DNA of 64,000 nucleotides from Meandrina meandrites (Eukaryota; Cnidaria; Anthozoa; Scleractinia; Meandrinidae), in the NCBI GenBank assembly GCA_963693305.1, contig OY855914.1, forward strand, positions 7,769,001 to 7,833,000, written 5' to 3'. This document shows positions 13,301-23,591 of the stretch, in pieces. A program made the translations under genes and the position numbers. Every line of letters begins with the position of its first letter. Within the stretch, counting starts at the first letter, position 1. Under the pieces are notes generated by a model. It was not told the origin of the DNA. It did no database searches and saw only the letters and a list, made by a program, of their open reading frames with translations.

Positions 13301-16300
13301 TTGACAAGTACACAAATTGAAATGGCATCTATACTGCGGCAACTAAAGCCAATGAATACGTTAAGCATAAAACTTCGAGAAGTGACTTTAGAAATCATAG
13401 CTTACTCGGATCAGATGACAGCTCTCCGGAAACAATGCAACTCTTGACAAGATCTGCTTCTATACAGTCAGTCACTCAGTGTACATGTATATTTGAGGTC
13501 ATTGACCTTGAAGGTTTTGACCCACGAAACACATATTCGTATCCTTCTGAGCATTACATGATCAAGTCGAATTCTGGCTTCACTTGTTCATTTTGGTTAA
13601 GTCTTCTAGGGAATGAGTTTTGTGACTACTGCGCCTGCACCAGTAGTCGCTATTGCAGTCATGTAAGATTTCCGAATGTAAGTAAGTAACAATAGAATAT
13701 ACTTCGTAGCCAATCAGCACAAAAAAATACAGATCTTGTGGTCTCTTCGCGAACACTTTGTATCAACGATGACCTTCCGATGTAATGTAAGCTTCTTCCA
13801 TTTGTTTATTTAACATTTTTAAGCGATGACGTCATTTTATGACGTCATCGGTTAATGCTGTAAAGCGGAAAAGCGATGGAATTTATGGAATTTTTGGTGT
13901 GAGAATTGCTCCCTGAATTGAACCGAAGAGCAATGGGAACTAGGTGCATTGTTTGTATTCTTTTTGAGATCCGCCATCTTGTTTTTTGGCAAAGGAAGAT
14001 ATTTTTTGGCAGCTTGTATCATCACCGATCGGCAAACCTTATTTCATTTGTAGCTGTTAATTGAGATTTCGAGTCTGGAGTGAGTGTTGCACTTTATCAG
14101 TTATCGAATAAATTTGGCATAAAGTTAAGAAGTGATGTCTGTCGTGACTGCAGACGAAGCAACCGATTATTAGCAGTTTTGAAACATCTGTTGAAAAGGT
14201 GAGCCATCTTAAACCTTTTTTTAAGCGATGACGATGACGAGATCGATTAATCTCGCCGTGCGAGTGGACAGGATCTGTTGTTGTCTGTTGTCTGTTGTGA
14301 TCAACCGATCTGTAGAACCGAATACTGGGAAAAGAAATCAACTCAACTCAACAAGAAATCGTCGCATAGAACTCAAAGCAAAATACTCCTGGGCCGTTAG
14401 AAAGGACTAATTTAAAGCATAAACGAAAGAAACACAAATTATATTTGATGCGTTCTATAAGATTTAGTAAACAGAAATCTCTCCATTCTTTAAAACAAAA
14501 GGTGTAAACAATTTTAGACAGCGTTTGACCTTGCATCGTATATCGTATATCGTATGTCACGCCGAGATAACGCAATTTTTGTTGAACAATCATTCAGCAC
14601 AGAAGTTGTCAGTTACTTTTATTTACCCTAATTTTTTGACAAATCTCCTGAAAATTATCAAAGACCCCTTGTGAAACGTCATCGCTTCTGCATGCATCGT
14701 GTGCCGTTTATTTGAGCGTGACAGCATGTCTGTCTATCTTCGCGCTTCTCTTATAACAATGCAAAGTCACGAAAAGGCTCAAATTAAAAGTTTGTTTTTT
14801 ACTTGCTGAACGTTTCTTATGATTGACTAAAAGTTTCACAGAAGATGAAGAAATTGATGACAACATTTGCAGGGAATGTGTGATCTTTTGGTTCACATTC
14901 AACAAAATGCCGACATAGCAGTGATTATGCAAACGTAGCTTCCTCCAAGGTTTGTTTTGACTAGAATTTTTGACTCTCTTGTGGTCTTTGAGGTCGGATA
15001 ACAATTAAAGCTGTCCTTTGATGTGCAGCCGGACGTGTCACATAATCCTCGGCGGTTTAAGACTATCTGCGATGCAGGCTATGAGAAGTAAATGTTGTAA
15101 AATTTAAAAACACTCACCTAGCGATCGATCACCTTGCAAGATCACCTTCCAAACAGAAGCAGTAAAACCACACCAAGATGCTGGTTTTACATCGTCGACA
15201 ACAGTGCCTTTTTTAAACTTTTTTACATGCATTCGTATCCACATAACAGCATATTTACACCAATTATACTTTTCATTCTTTTCTCCTCCAGCAGTAGTGA
15301 CATGCGCCTATAAGGCGCCTATTTTTGTAGTTTGTATTTCAAAGATCTTACTTTTCGGATGCTCATTTTCCAATCGACATGTGATGGAACGCTGCTCTAA
15401 ACCACAAGTAGCGCTCTTGTCTGAATCTAAGCTCAAGTTTGCGGTAATTACCATAAACCATTTTACGAAGGAAACAAGTCTTCTGTCAAACATAACGAAG
15501 GTTTTTCTCCATTGTTTCCAAGAGAGAGAGCGTGACATTGTTGTGGCTTGACATTTACTGATATGTGTTTGTTAATTTCCTGCTGTGCAATCCAACCTTT
15601 TTATGTTCTCATGCATTGCTTATTTTATAACTGATATAAAGGACAATTTTAAAACGAAATAGACATTAAACCACCTAAAGCTTGCCATCAACTGTAAATT
15701 ACACCAAGTATATCAATAACTTCATAATGAAAGAGTAGTGCGTGATTCCCGCTGGTTCACTCGACTCCTGCGCTAACATAAAGACGACCCTCGCTCAAGG
15801 ACATCACAAGTTTTGTAGTCCTCTTGGGCTAACATAGCGAAAAGTCTACTTTTCTGTCCTTCGATATGCCTTCTGAATAGTCAGCTCAAAGCTTACAGAC
15901 CGTGAATGGTCGTAGAAAAACTTATGATCGTGTGGCTCACCGATGCACTGTATACCCAAGACTGTGGACCATCAATTCTTATCTGTTGCACTGATACAAG
16001 GCAGAAAACAACTTAATGCTCTCTCAGACGTCTATACAACCCTCCAAGTTAAGACCATTTTAGTCGCCATGGCGACTAAAAATTTGGAGCTGGCGACTAA
16101 ATTTCAAACAAAGTCGCCAGCCTGGCGACTAAAATTGAGAGGGAGGATTGAAAGCGTTAGCTTAATTTAGCGACTAAAATTTTTCACTGGCGACCAAACT
16201 TGAGCAGTCAGTGGCCAACTGGCCACTAAGGAAAAAAATAAACTTGGAGGGTTGCTATACTGTGCATTTTCCATTTGTGTCTGTACAAAAATTAGGAGGT

Positions 16301-18105
16301 TGAAAGTTTAAGGATCAGGAAAATACACGAATTAATTCTAATGAAAACAAGAGTCTACCGCGCTCCTGACATGTACACAACCAGTGACGTCACAAGGTTG
16401 TTAAACTCAGCTCCAGGTCCCGGACATGGTTTAGCACAAAAAAGCCGATTTTGACCGCCAAAACGAGTACTTTCCGTCGCGTGTTTTTAAAAATAAAGGT
16501 CACCATAATTTTAAGCAGGTTCAAAACTGTGAATTGAGCAAATAAAAAGGAATACAAAAATTTCGTTTCAGTAGCACTTTAAAATAATAATAATAAAAAA
16601 TAAAAAAAATAAACCTTTACAATTATATTTATGACAAATAACTTTAAGACCATGTAAAACATGTACATATAAAGTCAACCCCCACTATAACACTAAGCAC
16701 ATGGAGTTATTTTCAGCAACTTAATTTTATTCACAGGGACTTAAACACCTGTCCAGTAACTGACAGTATATATTTTCAAGAAACATCTATTTTTATCACT
16801 GGTATATACTGTTTAAGTACAACTAGGGTAAAAATTGCCCTTGTGCTTGATGTGCTGAATCCCCAATCCAGAAGCTCATTTTGGAAATTTTTGGAAAAAT
16901 ATTTTATATAAGGCAATAATTACCTGTAACTCTGAAGCTTTCCTTTTTTATTTTTTGGCCAACAGTTATTTGAGTGTTTTACATTGTAGAATTTGAAACT
17001 TTGTTTCAGTTCAGTTCAGTTTAGTTTATTTTCTTGGCAGCAAGTTTTAACTTAAAAGACTGTGCAAGAAGAAAGCTTGAACTCTGGAACTTTATAGGGC
17101 AAAGAAAGAATTCTTTCCTCTTGAATTTTTAACTTGACTTTGAAGCTTTTGTCAGGAATGGAAAGATAAATATATTAGCTTCACTTAGGACTGAAATTTT
17201 ATATTCCTTGAGATTTGTCAAAATGTTTCAAAACTACACATTCATGAAGATGCCTAAAACAGGTAAATTAATTTTCCTAAAAGTAATATTGCCTAAATAA
17301 ACTGCTTCCATTTATTCTTCTTAGGCTATAAGACAAGCTAATGATCAGGACTATTCAGTGTACCACTGGCAATTAACACTTAATCATGTTAAAATTTTAC
17401 TTCGGTGCACAATTAAATACAACATGAATACAAATAATGAACATTTCATTTCTTATCTTTACCTGCTACATTTCTGTAGTACTTCATCCTATTCTGTATT
17501 TTCACAACCCTTCTCATTTCTTCAAATGTTAAAGGATTACCATACACATACAGCCATTCCAGCTTCTTCAGTTCATCAATATCATCAGGCAAGTACTCCA
17601 GCTGGTTATAACTCAAGTCCAGCTCCCTGAGTTTCTTCAAATGTGAGAAGTGTGTTGGTAAAACAAACAGCTTGTTGTTTCTCACATCCAGCCACATCAG
17701 CTCCTCCAGTTCAACAATATTATCAGGCAAATACTCTAACTTGTTATCACTCAAGTACAGCCCCATGAGTTTCTTCAGATGTGAGAGTTGTGTTGGTAAA
17801 ACTGACAGCTTGTTGTTACTCACATCCAGCCAGGTCAGGTTAATCAGTTCACCAACAGTTTCAGGTAGTTCACTCAGCTGGTTGTTGTATAATATCAGCT
17901 GTTTGAGATTTTTCAGCTTGTTAATACTTGTTGGTAATTCTGTCAAGTTATTATATGACAAGTCAAGTTCCTCCAAATCAGTCAGGTCAGTAACAGCTTC
18001 AGGAACTTTTGACAACTTTCTCCATCTCAGATGTAAAACCCTTTGCCCTTTATCGTTGGTTTTAATGAACTTCCTGAGCTCCTCTTCTGAAATATTTTCC
18101 ATCAT
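123..18105 (-). CDS. Gene A (partial): LRR-Roc-COR-glycosyltransferase protein
   Basis: Seven coding exons are joined here by GT/AG sites and matching phases: 18105-17463, 11336-10912, 9623-8873, 6394-6295, 5142-4893, 2489-1689 and 1356-123. They give 1,401 complete codons plus one base. The product has an LRR array (about residues 1-214), a Roc GTPase (P-loop GPDRVGKT at 251-258, DFAG at 447-450, THAD at 544-547), COR (about 607-900), a Cys-rich segment, and a group-1 glycosyltransferase domain (991-1401). The last visible exon ends in a donor (GTAAGG), so more exons lie beyond the window edge. By analogy with gene B these should encode a linker and an OTU domain, but they are not visible. 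There is no signal peptide, so it is probably cytosolic. Every exon is open. The gene is a tandem paralogue of gene B, with most exons identical in length. Exon joins are inferred from sequence and not from transcripts. Confidence 0.87.
1689..2489 (-). CDS. Gene A exon 7: COR C-terminal part and Cys-rich segment
   Basis: The 801-nt, phase 0-0 exon begins DPVHSKYWQELERDG and continues with a winged-helix-like VFSKFIQQGVIKDDILDMM segment typical of COR subdomains. Its distal part has a cysteine and histidine cluster (VVCPYCHQ, then CANHGKVSCVDEECF) that looks like a small metal-binding fold of no named family I can assign. The exon ends at KRTSE with a GTACAT donor. Confidence 0.87.
2490..3402. 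other. Gene A intron 6, part absent from gene B
   Basis: AT-rich sequence with no coding signal. In gene B about 1.46 kb is missing from roughly 2518 to 3981. Either gene B lost it or gene A gained it; the ends show no clear repeat. Confidence 0.5.
3403..3859. mobile_element. MITE, 457 bp, with 8-bp target duplication
   Basis: The ends are inverted repeats of about 38 bp with the shared core GATTTCAAGTGACRGGGATG. They are flanked by atactata and atattata (7 of 8 match). The inside has long poly-C and poly-A runs and no transposase. The 8-bp duplication suggests hAT-type mobilisation (inference). It lies in the gene A intron 6 stretch that is absent from gene B. Confidence 0.7.
3940..4230 (-). 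mobile_element. tRNA-derived SINE (copy A)
   Basis: Read on the minus strand it starts GGAGGCGCGGTGGCCTAATG, with an A box (TGGYCTAATGGTTAGTGCGC) and a B box (GGTTCGAGCCC), followed by a conserved tRNA-unrelated body that includes CTGGGGGTAACCCTGCGATG. It lacks a tRNA fold, so it is a SINE and not a tRNA gene. It is present at the same place in gene B, hence older than the duplication. The 3' end is approximate. Confidence 0.75.
4893..5142 (-). CDS. Gene A exon 6: COR domain, N-terminal part
   Basis: The exon begins WFLFEKVIEALV and contains SFYHGLGMIIKH and LKAQWLIDLL, the characteristic COR pattern (a tryptophan-rich helix, then a FYHdLG motif, then a QWLID strand). COR domains mediate dimerisation of ROCO proteins. 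It is 250 nt, phase 2 in and phase 0 out, with a GTAGGA donor. Gene B has the same length with a few substitutions. Confidence 0.88.
5143..6294. other. Gene A intron 5
   Basis: AT-rich intron, alignable almost throughout with 46900-48055 of gene B apart from small indels. No element or coding signal was seen. Confidence 0.6.
6295..6394 (-). CDS. Gene A exon 5: Roc-COR linker helix
   Basis: This 100-nt exon has no long open frame of its own. It was found by matching phase between exons 4 and 6. It reads EQEANRINGIQELRDRIME and ends in MGEKIPI plus a split Arg codon, the usual lead into a COR domain. The acceptor (tttttgaag) is weak but conserved in gene B, and the donor is GTAAGC. It is nearly unchanged between the two copies, unlike the surrounding intron. 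Confidence 0.85.
7408..7830. mobile_element. MITE, 423 bp, private to copy A
   Basis: Ends CAGGCCTGTAGCCAGGATTT and CATATGGGCCTG form short imperfect inverted repeats with G-rich and C-rich subterminal tracts. CCAAA flanks both sides. Gene B at about 48960 shows the empty site (ctggctccaaataatac). There is no transposase. Confidence 0.65.
8235..8430. mobile_element. MITE, about 190 bp, private to copy A
   Basis: Inverted ends carry AAAATATCCATACCC (left) and GGGTATGGATATTTT (right), plus an internal palindromic stretch around 8257-8290. CATT occurs on both sides, and gene B around 49400 lacks the insert (atcattagagcatgg). Confidence 0.6.
8873..9623 (-). CDS. Gene A exon 4: Roc domain, G3 and G4 motifs
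   Basis: This 751-nt exon carries the G3 motif in MDIWDFAGQHLYY and the G4 motif in VFIVGTHADKP, both standard for the Roc GTPase subfamily. The G3 is preceded by an amphipathic KHVHQLLKYVKGK segment. The first 60 or so residues are a low-complexity Ser/Asp/Glu linker that continues the acidic insert of exon 3. It starts in phase 0 and ends in phase 1 on GCA-G, completed as a Glu codon by exon 5. Confidence 0.9.
10393..10804. mobile_element. Foldback element, about 410 bp, private to copy A
   Basis: Two imperfect inverted arms of about 185 bp contain repeated AATACTRAAACC and GGAATG motifs. The left arm has CTAAATTACTAAAACC, mirrored on the right by GGTTTTAGTAATTTAG. AATATGTT occurs on both flanks. 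Gene B at about 52160 lacks it. Confidence 0.65.
10912..11336 (-). CDS. Gene A exon 3: Roc domain, P-loop and acidic insert
   Basis: After a helical lead-in (GQRAQQAYEKALRDG) comes a hydrophobic strand and the G1 P-loop GPDRVGKT, then LLGLPFDP and STEGIEV, where the Thr is a good G2 candidate. The C-terminal third is strongly acidic (EEESDSEEESD). The exon is 425 nt, nine nt shorter than its gene B counterpart, and the difference falls in the acidic repeat. It ends in phase 0 at a GTCTAA donor. Confidence 0.9.
11337..12850. other. Gene A intron 2, proximal part
   Basis: The first 150 bp align with gene B. After about 11483 the copies diverge. It contains a TTAATTAA-rich palindromic patch at 11608-11640 and no coding signal. 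Confidence 0.5.
12855..16578. mobile_element. TTAA-flanked DNA element, 3.7 kb, private to copy A
   Basis: Terminal inverted repeats AGTGCTGCTGAAACAAAATT and its mirror (AGTGCTACTGAAACGAAATT read inward) are flanked by TTAA on each side. Subterminal inverted blocks match further in (CCTTGTGACATCACTGGTTG near 13035; its mirror near 16390). TTAA targets are used by piggyBac and Kolobok elements. No transposase of either family is readable; several short open frames inside are unassigned. A smaller MITE is nested at 16037. Confidence 0.7.
16037..16254. mobile_element. MITE, 218 bp, nested in the 3.7-kb element
   Basis: Perfect 14-bp ends CAACCCTCCAAGTT / AACTTGGAGGGTTG are flanked by CTATA on both sides. 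The interior is rich in alternating TAGTCGCC and GGCGACTA palindromic units. Confidence 0.7.
16583..17462. other. Gene A intron 2, distal part
   Basis: Alignable with about 57110-58042 of gene B. AT-rich, with no coding signal. Confidence 0.55.
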
Positions 18106-18166
18106 CAACAGTGTAAGGCAATTGTAAAATGCGCTGACTTTGTATAACTTAATCTTGTTGAAGTAC
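17463..18166 (-). CDS. Gene A exon 2: start codon and LRR array
   Basis: The exon starts after a pyrimidine-rich acceptor (tttctggtttcag), carries about 60 nt of 5'UTR, then ATG at 18105 with a second in-frame ATG directly after. It encodes about seven 23-residue leucine-rich repeats of the form LxxLxLxxNxLxxLPxxI, the type typical of ROCO and PIRL proteins. It ends in phase 1 at a GTAAAG donor, and the split glycine codon is completed by the next exon. The plus-strand open frames over this exon are antisense shadows of the repeats. Confidence 0.9.
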
Positions 18167-18771
18167 CTGAAACCAGAAATAATGTAAACTTATGTTTTAA
18201 TATCAAAACTTACAAAATTGGTTCACGATTCGCTGAAAGCTACTGGCAAGCTCCTTCAAATAAAGAAGAAGTCTAGTGAAGATTCGCAGAAAAACCTGGG
18301 CAATTACTGTTATTAGTTCAAACAACATGAATGAAAGGAAGGTGTATTAATATTCATCTATTCTGTAACAAGATTTTAAATACGGTAAATAACATTTAAA
18401 ACGCATTTATAATGCAAATGCTGACTCAACCTGATCAATGGGGGACGCTACGGATCGATCGATCTGCGTGCACGGAAAGATATCTCTAGATCTCACAGCT
18501 TCAAATTAAACAAGCTACGTTAACTCATGATCGAAAGTTTCACTTGTGTTTTATGCTTGTTTACTTTTTATCTTATAAATAAGGTGACGGACTAAAAGTT
18601 CTAAGCTACGAAGCCGTACTACATGTAAACTTCGTCTTAAAATAGCGTTGCTCTCGAGCTCACTGCAGGAATTCAGCTTTAACTGCTCATTTGACTGGCC
18701 TTAAGTTTAATATAAAGCGATTTGAGAATAGTTCACATCATTAAACGTCTGTACATCAAACAATTTCTTAC
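18167..18771. other. Gene A intron 1
   Basis: It separates the 5'UTR exon from the LRR exon and is strongly conserved with 58882-59486. It contains a GATCGATCGATC patch near 18455. No element was seen. Confidence 0.55.
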
Positions 18772-19294
18772 CTTAACTCTTCGAGAATACAGGGAAGAAA
18801 AGAAAACTGTTGTATACACTGTGTAGAATTGAACGAGACTCTGAAGACGAACGACTCCCTTCTCAAGTTACGAATGGCATGTTTGGGGTCCGGGTCCGGG
18901 GTGGGGAGGGGGTTGCTAAACGTTCTCTCTTGGCTCACCCTCAGCAAAATAATTAGACGTTCTTGGATTTTTTTTTTACCTTTGGATAACTGGGAGGCTA
19001 ACCCTCCCACCTCCCCCTCCCAAAAAATAAATAACATAAAATTAGGGTAATTTTGCAGCAAGAAACACAAGGCACCAAAGAAAGAGGGCGTTCGCTGGTC
19101 GGTACCTTCCCCTCCCCACCCCCACCACCTCCACTCCCTGCAATCTGCATGAGAACAAGGAAGCGGATTTTTGGACAAACATGGCGAGCTGCGAGGGTGA
19201 ACCGAGGGTGACGATGTCGTTTTACTTGGACACCAAAACATTCAACGAGGGAGCAGTGGTTGAGCGGCTTATATATTTGCGGTGTAAAACGCAC
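18772..19294 (-). promoter_or_regulatory. Gene A 5'UTR exon and presumed promoter
   Basis: A noncoding first exon ends at 18772 with donor TTAAG|GTAAGA and feeds the acceptor at 18166. The transcription start is not determinable. The sequence up to about 19380 is conserved in the gene B counterpart and then diverges abruptly at a transposon. Open frames on both strands here shift between the copies and are probably not translated. Confidence 0.55.
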
Positions 19295-19308
19295 CAGTGA
19301 CGTCTTGT

Positions 19309-19356
19309 AGGTGTCTCATATAGGTGTCTTATAGGTGTCTTATAGGTGTCTCATAC
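19309..19356. repeat. Short tandem array of TAGGTGTCT units
   Basis: Four units of TAGGTGTCTYATA or TAGGTGTCTTA occur in a row. The gene B counterpart has one or two. Confidence 0.7.
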
Positions 19357-19397
19357 GCTCGCTGCTGTCTCTGGCTTTAAACTTTGGATCTTTTTTA

Positions 19398-20687
19398 GGG
19401 ACGGACCATTATTTTTCTGGAGGGGGGGGGATGAAAAATATTGAAAAAAATTGTTTGCAGGGCCTAAAAAGACAAAATAAATTGTTTGCAAACATCATAT
19501 GTACTAAAAAATAGTTTATATAGCAGTCAGGGCATCTGATAGGGTGCGGAAAAAAATAACAAATTATGCGGAAATTTTCAGGAACATTATGCGGAAGAAA
19601 GTGTTGATTATGCGGAAAACACGTTGGATTATGCGGAAATTCTCGGCTCGCTTCGCTCGCCAAAACTCACATCTTTTCATGCAGCCGAAATCGAGCTGCC
19701 CCTAAAGCCGAGAGTTTGCTCGCAGGTTAATTTTAAACAAAAAAAATTACATTGGTATTTGGGCTTTTCCAGTTATTTTCATTTGTATTTGGGATGTTAT
19801 GAAATTATCTTATCAATTATGTGATGTTCAATGAAAATAACACAACCGTTATTTTGTTGGCTGAAGTTGATTTTCTTCTTATGCATAAACAATACAATTC
19901 AAGGTGCTACGTGATCTACTACAACATTAATTGCACGTTGAACAAAATAACAGTCCATTATCTACATAGAAAACTCCAGGATACAGGTTCACTCAATCCT
20001 TTGCTGATATTAGACTTTCAAAAAAGTCCTTCGTCTTCATTATGGCACGTCGCTCACAGGCCACTTTGCAGCCTCAAGCTCGCTTCACTTAATTCGTCGC
20101 TCATCTAGCCCGTGAGGGGCATACGATTAGCGCTAATCGTATGCCCCCCAAAATATAACAACACGCAATAACATATGTATTAAGGCGTTTTTTGTAACGT
20201 TCGTTTAGTTTATACAGCATATTTTAGTTATTATTCACTTCCATGGGAAGTTGTAGCCAGGCACGCGAATGTGCTATATATGCTGTTCTTTGCTAGTTGT
20301 ATTCATTCCCTGAAGAAGTCTCAGTTAGAGACGAAACTCATCAGAAATAAACGACAAGCTTACAACCACAAGAAGTCTTTCCTTGTGCTGCTCACTAGTC
20401 TTCGTTAAAAAATTAAAAAAATTAAAGAAAAATTACTGCCGCCAATCTTTGTTGTGTACGTCTCAGAAAACGAAAAAGATGAGTTCAGAGGTGTTTATTG
20501 GTCGATGGCAGCAAAAGCAAACCTCCTTTTTGAGTCAGATCGTGGTTAATAAAGATCGAAAAAAAAATTGTTTGCAGGAAGGTGTTGTTAGAAAAAAATT
20601 GTTTGCAGAGGTGCATAGATAAAAAAAAAGTTTGCAGAGAGATATTTTTCATCCCCCCCCCCCTCCAGAAAAATAATGGTCCGTCCC
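19398..20687. mobile_element. DNA element with TTA target duplication, 1.29 kb
   Basis: Ends GGGACGGACCATTATTTTTC and its perfect mirror, extending through a G-run, are flanked by TTA on both sides. The gene B counterpart (ctttaggcc near 60113) is the empty site. The 3-bp TWA target suggests PIF/Harbinger-type mobilisation (inference). The interior shows repeated AAAAATTGTTTGCAG units near the right end and mixed nested sequence in the middle. There is no transposase. Confidence 0.75.
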
Positions 20688-20689
20688 TT

Positions 20690-21072
20690 AGGCCTCTGGG
20701 TCGGGGGTACACCTGAAGCCTTGTTTTTCCACCGCTAAACTTGGTTTAATGCCAATATCTCGTCCGCGTTTCAAGGAATCCAGAAACTCTATGCTCATTT
20801 CACAAAGCTATGTTTAGCGGGGTTTTGTAAATTTTTGGGTGATTTTTGGAGATGTTTGGGAAGAGAAAGTTTTTCTCAAAGGTTTAGTAAAATTTGGAGA
20901 AATAAGAAATATTAAAGATTTAATGTGATGTTAAATTGGAATTTCAAGTTAAAAATTAGTAGATGGACACCCAAACAGTCCCCCGACAACCTGGGGTGCT
21001 CTTGCGCGGGGGTCAACTGTCTGTTGGTGTTTCAAAACTAATTTTCTTTCTTCTATCCTTTCCTTAAACCTC
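20690..21072. other. Intergenic, nothing recognised
   Basis: It begins with a single unit of the CTCTGGGT repeat that is expanded near gene B. No coding or repeat signal follows. Confidence 0.5.
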
Positions 21073-21076
21073 TTAA

Positions 21077-22892
21077 GGTGGCTCGACTGGGTTTTTTAGG
21101 GACAACACCGCTCAAGTTTGAGAACTAACCAGACTGTCATTAACAATGCCATCGAAAAACTATCACCACAGCTGAATTAGGTAAAGATGAAAATTTGTTA
21201 TGACCAGTGTTATTTTGACATCGGAGTTGTCATAGCAACGTAATGACGTCATCACGTTTATCAATTTCGTTCGTATTGCTCGGCACCAGGAGGTTTTTTC
21301 GGAAATCGGTCAAGGGAGCATGTACCTCCTATACCTGCCTCAATGTTGGCAAAGTTTGAACAAATTCTGTGAGAGCGTTATCGAAATTTTTGGGGATGAA
21401 GTTTCGAGGGTCATAAATACAGTAAAAAACATACTATTGAGATAATAGGGTAATATCTGAAGAACACGACGCGCTTTGGGAATGCAGTTTCATCTCATAG
21501 TAGTTTGATGCCATTTAAAATTGTGTATACAAAATTATGGGGATCGCCACGACCGATTGCGAAAAAAACGGATTTGATGAGCGTGCATTCAGGTGCTCTT
21601 GTTGCCACTTTTGTAAATAATTTGGTCTACACCTACAAATGTGATAATTATTTGGAAACCGCTCGATGAATTTTTTTAAAAACTTGTCAATCTCGAGTTT
21701 TGTCATCAGTTTATATGGCCTGCAAGTTTCAAGGTCATTGAAAACATGTAAGACAATAAAATCGGGACTCCAATGTACTACTTTTTTCTCCCAGATTTTG
21801 TGTTTACAAGTGAGTGTCCTCATTATTCACGGGCATTGTATTCAACTTTCATTTTCACGTGCACAACTCAGCAAAAAATTCATTTGCATTTTATCAGTGA
21901 GTTTAGACTTTTTTCCTGATCTGTTGTTCTACACAAAAATAGCTTTTCGTTTCCTGGAAAAAGAGACCCTCGGCATTGCTGTATTACAGTCTAATGGCGT
22001 AACAAATATTATTACAGTTTTCAAGTCATATCAGCATGTTTCCCGAACATTTTTAGAAAGCAATTGAGCGTTCTGTTTAATGCAAATGAATTTTTTGCTG
22101 AGTTGTGCACGTGAAAATGAAAGTTGAATACAATGCCCGTGAATAATGAGGACACTCACTTGTAAACACAAAATCTGGGAGAAAAAAGTAGTACATTGGA
22201 GCCCCGATTTTATTGTCTTACATGTTTTCAATGACCTTGAAACTTGCAGGCCATATAAACTGATGACAAAACTCGAGATTGACAAGTTTTTAAAAAAATT
22301 CATCGAGCGGTTTCCAAATAATTATCACATTTGTAGGTGTAGACCAAATTATTTACAAAAGTGGCAACAAGAGCACCTGAATGCACGCTCATCAAATCCG
22401 TTTTTTTCGTAATCGGTCGTGGCGATCCCCATAATTTTGTATACACAATTTTAAATGGCATCAAACTACTATGAGATGAAACTGCATTCCCAAAGCGCGT
22501 CGTGTTCTTCAGATATTACCCTATTATCTCAATAGTATGTTTTTTACTGTATTTATGACCCTCGAAACTTCATCCCCAAAAATTTCGATAACGCTCTCAC
22601 AGAATTTGTTCAAACTTTGCCAACATTGAGGCAGGTATAGGAGGTACATGCTCCCTTGACCGATTTCCGAAAAAACCTCCTGGTGCCGAGCAATACGAAC
22701 GAAATTGATAAACGTGATGACGTCATTACGTTGCTATGACAACCCCGATGTCAAAATAACACTGGTCATAACAAATTTTCATCTTTACCTAATTCAGCTG
22801 TGGTGATAGTTTTTCGATGGCATTGTTAATGACAGTCTGGTTAGTTCTCAAACTTGAGCGGTGTTGCCCCTAAAAAACCCAGTCGAGCCACC
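21077..22892. mobile_element. Foldback transposon with 0.81-kb arms, TTAA-flanked
   Basis: The left arm (21077-21890) and right arm (22079-22892) are inverted copies with only a handful of mismatches across more than 800 bp, separated by a 188-bp unique centre. The ends read AGGTGGCTCGACTGGGTTTT, and TTAA lies outside each end. Mirror open frames of about 75 codons occur in both arms but match no transposase. The near identity implies recent insertion or arm homogenisation. Kolobok or piggyBac-type mobilisation is inferred from TTAA. Confidence 0.85.
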
Positions 22893-23114
22893 TTAAAATT
22901 TCACTCAAAATCGGGTGTACCCCCACCTTAAACAAGAACACGATATCGTGAGCCAGCGAGGGGGTCTGGGGCATGCTCCTCGGGAAAATTTGGATTTCCG
23001 TTACTCTCAGATACCGAGAAATGGATTTGAAATTAACAAACGAAGTGTTAGATACAAGCATTCAGCGATTAAAACGAAATGTTTTTACAGTACAAAAATA
23101 CTATACATTTAGAA

Positions 23115-23591
23115 TCGGGGGTGGAAGTGAAATTATGAATCATAGCTGTAAAATTGGTAGGAATCACAAATCTTCGTGTTTAAAACTTGGGAATCATGAA
23201 TAACGAGAGATGGCTAAAAGAATCATGAATAACAAATGAATATGTTTCCATAGAATGCAAACTACGAAACTTCTTAACAGTTATATCACAGAAATGGCCG
23301 AAAATAGCATTTCCGAGCGTCTAATTTTCAAAATTTTCTGGGAGAGCATGCCCCCAGACCCCCTACAGGAAAACACTGAAAACGCGATTCAAATCTTCAT
23401 CCCTTACCTATCAACTTGACCGTGATTAGGTATGTTACACACAGCGAAGTTATTTTCAAAACTGGATGAAAACAGTGACAAATGAATCACGAATATTGAA
23501 TGAAATTTTTAAATGAATCATGAATCATCGAGGTAAAACAAGACAGGAATCATGAATATCCAAAGTCCAATGATTCCACTTCCACCCCCGA
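23115..23591. mobile_element. MITE, 477 bp, with perfect 8-bp target duplication
   Basis: Ends TCGGGGGTGGAAGTG and CACTTCCACCCCCGA are exact mirrors, flanked by ATTTAGAA on both sides. The copy B counterpart at about 60584 has one uninterrupted ATTTAGAA. The interior is rich in AATCATGAAT repeats. hAT-type mobilisation is inferred. Confidence 0.8.

Noticed and set aside
17672..18127. Plus-strand Ser-rich frames over the LRR exons (also 58159-58683)
   Set aside because: Antisense shadows of the repeated LRR codons.
19181..19300. Plus-strand ATG frame starting MASCEGEPRV near both gene promoters
   Set aside because: The frame breaks differently in the two copies and has no downstream exon; probably 5'UTR or promoter sequence.
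21666..22303. Mirror open frames in the foldback arms as possible genes
   Set aside because: The same sequence read twice because of the inverted repeat; no domain recognised.
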